DNA from: Triticum aestivum
Lineage: Eukaryota > Streptophyta > Magnoliopsida > Poales > Poaceae
Direction: 5' to 3'
DNA length: 64,000 nucleotides
Assembly (NCBI RefSeq): GCF_018294505.1
Contig: NC_057811.1
Location: 24,137,483 to 24,201,482, forward strand
The position numbers and the translations under genes were made by a program. The notes below the pieces were generated by a model. That model was not told the origin of the DNA, made no database searches, and saw nothing but the letters and a program-made list of their open reading frames with translations. Shown one piece after another: positions 57,337 to 64,000 of this stretch (the first letter of the stretch is position 1; every line of letters begins with the position of its first letter).

Positions 57337-60300
57337 AGTTGGTATCAGAGCCGACTGCCTGTAGGAATCCCCCTTCCCAACTCCTTGGCCGAAGTCGAGT
57401 CTAGTCATTGAAAAACTTTTACTAACATGGTTGTGTGGCTTACGGGCCCACGTCGCCATTGGGTGGTATTAGTATCTTTTACTCCTTGTCTATACTCTGG
57501 GACTCTGATCTCTCTTCTATTTGGGTTAAGTGAATTTTACTAAATCTGACTCTAGGTTCTCGTAACAACTTCTCACGGAGAGCCCCATATCACAGATGAT
57601 CGCCTACTACACCAGAAGATTTCAAAGTTACTCCCCGATACTCTTTCGAGACTTTGTGCTCGTTGCTTTTGCAATTCCCTACCACTGATCTATCCCTATG
57701 GATAAATACTTACAACCGTCGTTCTTAATTCTATTCCAAGTTGATCTTGTTAATATAAAATGCCCCGAACCACTCTCCGTTGTTCCAAGAATCCTTTGAG
57801 CTTACTGCTATACAGTTCTTGCCTCATGAATACCCTTACGGATAATTCCTCGCGCTTATCGAGTATCCGCTCTTCCCCAGTTGTTCATGTGTTTCACAAA
57901 AGTTTTCAAAATACGGTTCGATCTTCCAAAAATCCTAAGCATCCTCTTGCTCTTGAAATTCTTGCTTGCTTGCATTATGGTTAATCCCTTAAGTCTGGTA
58001 ATCTTATTGGCATCCTTTGTCAAATATCTTTTTGAGTCCATTGATTCAATATGTTGCGAATGCTCGCAATCCTCAATCATATCCTAGAATTCATCCTTCG
58101 GGCTCAGACGTCATTTTTTTAACATGAGCAGGTTCTCGACTAATCAAATTACTGTCGATTGTATCCCTAAGACTATTCAACTTATCCATCCCTAATCAGA
58201 ACATTGCTTCTGATCCCTTGATTTGAAAATCATAATTCCTTTGCATTTGAGCTCTGGATTAGTCAGTTGTTTCTATAATCCAATGCCTTTGCATTGTTAC
58301 TTCCTCTGGTTGTGTGCCGATGCTCACATCAGCTCTGTTATGGACCGACAGATCCTTTAATGGATTTTATCCGACAACGTCCTTCATATTCAATAACCTT
58401 GTGAGCCTTCCCTCGGATACATAATGCCTTTGGTAAATTGCATCCTCTACTTTCTCAACCTTGCTCTGCTTTCGAGCTGGTGATATTTACTCTTGAAGCT
58501 TGTGGTATATGTTTCTAAGATGCCCCGATGGGTTGAACCTATACCTTCTCTAAAACCGTGTGAACCCGGAAGTTTTCACGAGTCATACTCTTCTGGTGCT
58601 TCGCCCGAAAACTTTTCAACACTACAACTTCGATAACGAGAAGTGGATAAAAGGTTATGCATGGAGAAGTGGGAGTCGACCTTGAACTTTGTGTTCATGC
58701 CCATGGACACGATGCAGATCTTATCATTAAAGCTTCTCTTAAGTTAATTATTCCCTCGGTATAAGTTCATCTTATATCTGGGATCTGGCCTTTTGCAATC
58801 GTGGTTCCGACCATGTTCAACTTTAAATACCATTTCTCGTACAAGTTTAAGCACTTGTCCTCTGCAGAGCAATACCCCCGTCCAACCTCTACTTTGGCCT
58901 GTCGTCGAGTATTACCCCCCTGGTATCTCGAGAATGCCAAGGAACTACTTAACTTCTTATGAGTTCTTCATCAACTAATATTCTTGCCGATTCCATTTTT
59001 CCAACGGGTTCTGAGTTGTTAGAACCCCTCAAGGACACCGATAAGTGAATCAATTCCGCACTATGATTCAATAACTCTAAGTAATTTTTGTTGCTTACGA
59101 GTTTAATAATCCTTCAAGTCATTCCTAGCCTGCTCAGCTATATCATTATTGTGCTCAATTTTAACTGTACTACCTGGTCCTTCTTTCCGGAGCACAATTT
59201 TCGACGATGAGCTAACCTTACGTCAATCTTCTTCGTCATATCATTTCTCCTTGAACAACAAACTTGATTTCGAGTTTGTGTCGTACCCATGGTTCCAATA
59301 ACCTTTTGCTTCATCATTCCTTTGACTTTGTGTCATCGCCGATCGATTACATCTTCATAAAATCTCTCGACAAATTGTCGTGATCATCATCATCATTCTG
59401 AGCTCTTCCAGGATATCAATTGAATTCATGATGAGAAAGACCATCCTTGCCCTCGATGATTAGTGTTATCATCGACCACTCTACTGCCTTCCCTCCAACA
59501 CAAACTTGTTCGTGTTTTGTGTTATACCTTGAGTTCCTTGCTATCCAGCATTTGTTCTTTTTACCTTGGAGTATTACCATCTTTTATGTCAAGGATGTTG
59601 TGAGGACTGCTCCACCTCTTAAGGAATTCTTGGTATTGTGATACTTCTCACCCTCCCCATTCTTTCTTGGTCCCCGTGTTGATTCTAACCGGGATACCAA
59701 GACGTGAACCATGTTGCTTGGATTCTGTACTTCTAGCAACCCTATTGCTTTGAAGTTAATGGTCAACATATCATTCTTAGACCATTGGTTATCGAATCAC
59801 CATTCTAACATTGATCCGGCTACCTAAGCCCATATTTCGGGTGCACCTTTCAACCAGTGATTAATTGTGTATGTTTCCCTCGAGCATACATCATTATATA
59901 ATTTGATCTATTAAATGTTATATCCTTGTTCACATAATTGTGGAGATCCATCTTTTGGAAATCTCGATGAATTGTCGCCGAGACCATCAGCCACCTCCTC
60001 ATCCTCTCCTTGATTTAATGATGAACTCTTGTTTCGGAACTCGCTTCCATAGTTCAATTCCCGAGAATCTTACAATGTCATCTTGACAATTTGTGTTGCA
60101 CCTTTCTTCTCAAGCATCCTGAGTATGAGTTATCCTAACACCAATCAGATCTGAATCTCGGTCCGATATGATGGTTGGAACATATTTCCAAGAGTTATAA
60201 CATTGGTCTTTATATATGACCCGGTAAGATAATGTCATGCCTAGCACACCTGGCCGAAGGCCCTATTGTTATAGTTTCCCTTTTTAGCAAGATTATCCAT

Positions 60301-61526
60301 TTCTCCATGAGGAAATTGTAAGACTTATTATATAAGTTGTACCTGATGAATCCTTTGAGTATCCAAAGTCCGAATTTGCTTGAATACCTTGTCAATGCTA
60401 TCTCGACGCATGCTTGTGGTACTCCGATCTTCAATAGGAACATTTGAAGCCCAATGCTAAATGTTTCCTGCTCAATTATCCAAACACCGTTGTATGGGTA
60501 ATGTCATGAAATTTCTCTCCCCTCACCTAGAGGGTTTTCTACATAATATCCTATCATGGTTATCAGGCTCTGCTTGTCCTTGGGAAGGATATACCCCTGA
60601 AATATGTGTTTAAACACATTTTCCTTTCCATTGTTCTGTTTAATCTGATAATCATATTTTCCTTTCCATTGGTTGGTTTAATGTTTCTGGTGATCATTAT
60701 GATCTAAGCAGTATTAATTCCCTGCTTGTGCAAACACCTCGGTGTACAACTCTGTCAGTAAGACCTTGTTACTATTGTTGGTGACATTCCGGTAGCCACC
60801 GATGGACGAGAACTTTGCCTATTGGTCCGCCTCGTTTCAACGAGCAGGAAAATGGTTCTCTTCGTCCCTCGCCCTTGGTACCGACGATGTTGCTGACATA
60901 TAACTGACAGGCTACCCTCTGACATGCCTTGCTTACATGATCACGCAAGATGTCACCACTCCTACTTTTAACCAACATGGTGGGCCCATAACCCACGGTT
61001 CCACAGGATCGAAACTTGACTCTCCTGTACACCCTATTGTCAAAGTTATTCCTCGTACGTGGCCTCGTATGTACGAGCCACCTTCAAGTCTGATATCAGA
61101 CACTATACTTATTCTAGTTGCTTTGAACCCCTTTCACCTTCTAACTAGGCATTGAACGATTGCCTGGCTGCTTGAATCTTATGGTACCTTCTTACTTTGC
61201 TCTCGATATCTTCTTAAGTTTCAATTCGAGAGTTACTTTCCGCCACTTTCCTCGATGTTATCGACCAGATAGTCAACCTTGTAGGGTCCGTTCTCCCGGA
61301 ATTCCCCTCTTATTTTTCCCTAAGTACAATGAAGATCCTGAAGGAAGAATGACAACTTTGTCACGATGATCTGAAGCAGAGAAATGAAGACATCAACGTA
61401 ATAGATCGACCTCTTCGAGAAGAGCAACCAAGACCGAGAAGATCCGTTAGAATTTCGCAACCACAACTTTCCCCCTTACACCACCTCCTAAATCTCGGGA
61501 CGAGATTTCTTGTAGTGGAGGAGAAT
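57337..61526 (+). other. LARD interior, non-coding
   Basis: The 4190 bp between the LTRs start with the PBS and end with the purine tract. I see no gag, RT or integrase motif in either direction and no tandem repeat. The region just before the right LTR (CTAAATCTCGGGACGAGATT) resembles the 3' end of gypsy pol regions in cereals, so the interior may derive from a coding gypsy element. Confidence 0.6.
57340..57351 (+). other. LARD primer binding site, tRNA-Met type
   Basis: TGGTATCAGAGC lies three bases after the LTR end. It is the standard complement to the 3' end of initiator tRNA-Met. Confidence 0.85.
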
Positions 61527-64000
61527 TGTGACGCCCTGGTAATCAAGCTACAGTAAACCTCTGGTATGATGCCATGTCACAACGATTACTGTTGCTAATC
61601 TCGTGTTAGTTCAGAACTGATCCAAATTCAAATTTGAATTAAAGTCAAACAATAAAAGTTTTCAATTCTCAAAACTAAAATGTTCTTATTGTGAAAATTA
61701 AATCATCGATTGTATTGTTGGAGAAACAATATTTTTATAAAATAATTAATTACTCTAAAGTGATTAGAACTGCACCAAAACAATTAAGTGAGTACCTTTT
61801 TCGATTAATATAATTCTAAACTAATTTATTTCGGGGTAAAACATTTATGGCAGTGGGTGGTTCTCAAACATCAATTTAGGAGTCTTTATCATTTTTTTCT
61901 AAGCTAAAAACAAGGTGTACCTAAAATAAAACAGAACAGAAAAATAAAAATAAAAAGAAGAAAAGGAAACAAAAAAAGAAAGAAAGGAAAAGACCCCCCC
62001 CCTGGGCCTCGGCCCAGCTGGCCACTCGGCCACCAGGCCAACCCCAGGCCGGCCCACCCCCTGCCTACTAACCGACTCCCCCTCCCACCGTAACCCTAAC
62101 CCACTACCGCTCTCCCACTCCCCCCCCACGACGCCACTCCGTCTCCCCCTCTCCTCTCGATCCCATCTGGATCGGGGAGGGGCTCGATCCCGCGCCTCCC
62201 ATCGCCGCCGTGCTCCACCACCGATGCAGCCGCTCGGACCCCCCCCCCATGCCGGACCGCCTCCTCGACCCCATCGCTCGCCTCCCCGTCCTCGCCCCCT
62301 TCCTGATCCATAACTGGATCGGGGCACGACCCCGACGCCGCCATCGCCCCGCGTGCCTCGGCCTCCTCCTCGTCCCGTGCCGAGGCCGCCGTTCCTGTGC
62401 CACGCCATCGACCCCGTCGTCTCGCCGCACTCGTCGCCGGTGACCCGGACGCCGCCCCTTCGTCGTCCTCCTCCCCGAGCCCACTGCCCATCCCCTACGG
62501 CCATCGTGAGCCCATCCTCTCCTCCTCTCTTCCCCCCTCACCCGTAGCTCACCCGCTCCGGCGCCCGTCGCACGCGAGCCCCACTCACTTGCCGCCCTTG
62601 CCGTCCGCCATCCCGCTTCGCTCTGCTCGCGGGCGCACCCTACCTCGCGCGGCCTCCCGCCCCTGCCACTCGCTGGCCTCGCCCCACTTCACATCCCCTC
62701 CCCCACGCATGACCTGGCCACTCCGGCCACCGCTCGCTCGGCCTCCCTCGCCGCACTCCGCCCGGTGCCGCAGCTTCCTTGCTCGCCGGCGCTCCCGCTC
62801 GGGCGACGCCACGCCCGGCGCTCGCGCCCATCGGGCGCCCTACGCTCGTTCGCCCGTCGCGAGAACCCACTATGGCCCTTAGGGCCTATGACAGCTGGGC
62901 CCCGCCCCCTATGACAATGACATGTGGGGCCCATGCCTAGAACGTTAAAAAATAATAATAAAGAATAATAAATAAATAAAATATCAATTAATTAATTAAA
63001 TAATTAACTTAATTAATTCTGTTTAAATTAACTAATTAAGGTTAATTAACCTAATAACTAGTTAACCTAATTAACTACTGTTAATTAGCTAAGCAGTCCC
63101 TAACAGGTGGGACCCACCTGCCAGGTTGACCAGGTCAACGGTCAACGTTGACTGCTGACATCATGCTGACGTCATAATTACCTTTTTCTAATTAAATTAA
63201 TTCTGTTAATTGTAGAAAAAGATAAAATCCTTTTTAAATTAATTTAAAATGAACCGTAGCTCGGATGGAAAAACGTTGTACATGAAAGTTGCTCAGAACG
63301 ACGAGACGAATCCGGATTCGTAGCCCGTTTGTTCGCCACACATCCCTAGCATAGCAAACACGCAACTTTCCCCCTCCGGTTCATCTGTCCGTAAACGCGA
63401 AACACCGGGAATACTTTCCTCGATGTTTCCCCCCTTCGCCGGTACCACCTCCTACCGCGTTAGGGCACACCTAGCCCCGCGCATTGACATGTCTTCCATC
63501 GTCATGCTTATGTTTGCATTATATTTATTGTTTCTTCCCCCTCTTCTCTCGTTAGACACCGAGACCGACGCCGCTGCTACCCAGTACGACTACGGTGTTG
63601 ATGACCCCTCCTTCTTGCCAAAGCAACCAGGCAAGCCCCCCCCCCTTGATCACCAGATATCGCCTATTCTTCTCTATACTGCTTGCATTAGAGTAGTGTA
63701 GCATTTTACTGCTTTCCGTTAATCCTATCCTGATGCATAGCCTGTCATTGTTGCTACAGTTGTTACCCTTACCTACTATCCTACTGCTTAGTATAGGATG
63801 CTAGTGTTCCATCATTGGCCCTACACTCTTGTCCGTCTGCCATGCTATACTACTGGGCCGTGATCACTTCGGGAGGTGATCACGGGTATATACTATATAC
63901 TTTATATACATGACACATGTGGTGACTAAAGTCGGGTCGGCTCATTGAGTACCCGCAAGTGATTCTGATGAGGGGGCTGAAAGGACAGGTGGCTCCATCC
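61527..64000 (+). repeat. LARD 3' LTR, partial
   Basis: The sequence follows the 5' LTR closely from TGTGACGCCC to the window end, without the copia insertion. C-runs differ in length between the two LTRs. Confidence 0.9.

Larger units (their letters stand above)
45026..64000 (+). mobile_element. LARD-like gypsy retroelement, right end beyond the window
   Basis: LTRs start TGTGACGCCC at 45026 and at 61527. The left one ends GGGCGTCACA at 57336. It is followed by a tRNA-Met-type PBS (TGGTATCAGAGC, 57340-57351). A purine tract (GTAGTGGAGGAGAAT) precedes the right LTR. Without the nested copia the left LTR is about 3.77 kb, and the interior is 4.19 kb with no ORF above about 90 codons. Long LTRs and a non-coding interior are the definition of the large retrotransposon derivatives (LARDs) known from barley and relatives. 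The likely TSD next to the left end is ATCAT or similar, and cannot be tested here. Confidence 0.8.

Overview
The window is nuclear DNA of a grass of the wheat tribe (Triticeae). Evidence: a copia LTR beginning TGAAGGAAATATGCCCTAGA as in the BARE/WIS/Angela group, CACTA transposons with CACTAGTAGAAAA ends and dense CCCGGTTCGTG-type subterminal repeats, a large non-coding LARD-like retroelement, and Tat-lineage gypsy elements carrying an antisense gene. Only one likely host gene is visible, an F-box gene on the minus strand that runs off the left edge (1-1191). Nearly everything else is nested transposable elements.

Layout. 1-8621: F-box gene and its upstream DNA, an 84-bp tandem repeat split by a 3.3-kb solo-LTR-like element (2039-5334, TSD GGTTC), a 799-bp MULE with 9-bp TSD (5826-6624), a long foldback (6779-7074), and scraps of a copia LTR and a hAT end. 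8622-32603: an outer CACTA element (CACTA-A, minus strand) carrying a Ulp1/C48-like protease gene. It is broken twice: by a full-length Tat-lineage gypsy (Tat1, 8770-21762, TSD TGGCC) and by a second CACTA (CACTA-B, about 22813-32222) that landed in the protease exon just after the His of the 'FHW' motif. CACTA-B encodes a TNPD-type transposase, an unrecognised ORF and a four-exon gene for a protein resembling two B3 DNA-binding domains. 32604-39225: a truncated second Tat-like gypsy (Tat2) with one LTR, an antisense seven-exon gene and two satellite-like arrays (82 bp x 6, 73 bp x 16). 39226-45025: part of a third CACTA (CACTA-C, plus strand) of the same family as CACTA-B, starting in mid-transposase. 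45026-64000: a LARD-like gypsy element with LTRs of about 3.8 kb and a 4.2-kb non-coding interior. Its left LTR is interrupted by a degenerate BARE/Angela-type copia element (45201-53738, TSD ATTAA).

How the parts relate. In CACTA-B and CACTA-C a block of subterminal-type repeats lies directly upstream of an internal TATA box that precedes the B3-like gene. This suggests that one DNA-binding protein could recognise both the transposon ends and its own promoter. In both Tat elements the gene downstream of pol is on the opposite strand, has introns, and has its own TATA box. In Tat2 all splice phases agree over seven exons and only one stop codon interrupts it. Two unrelated-looking LTRs (2039-5334 and the LARD) each hold a small acidic exon ending CAG|GCAAG and a downstream terminal exon. 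Almost all element genes carry stops or frameshifts, several of them C-to-T changes at CG or CHG sites, as expected for methylated heterochromatin. Everything was read by eye; no database search was run.
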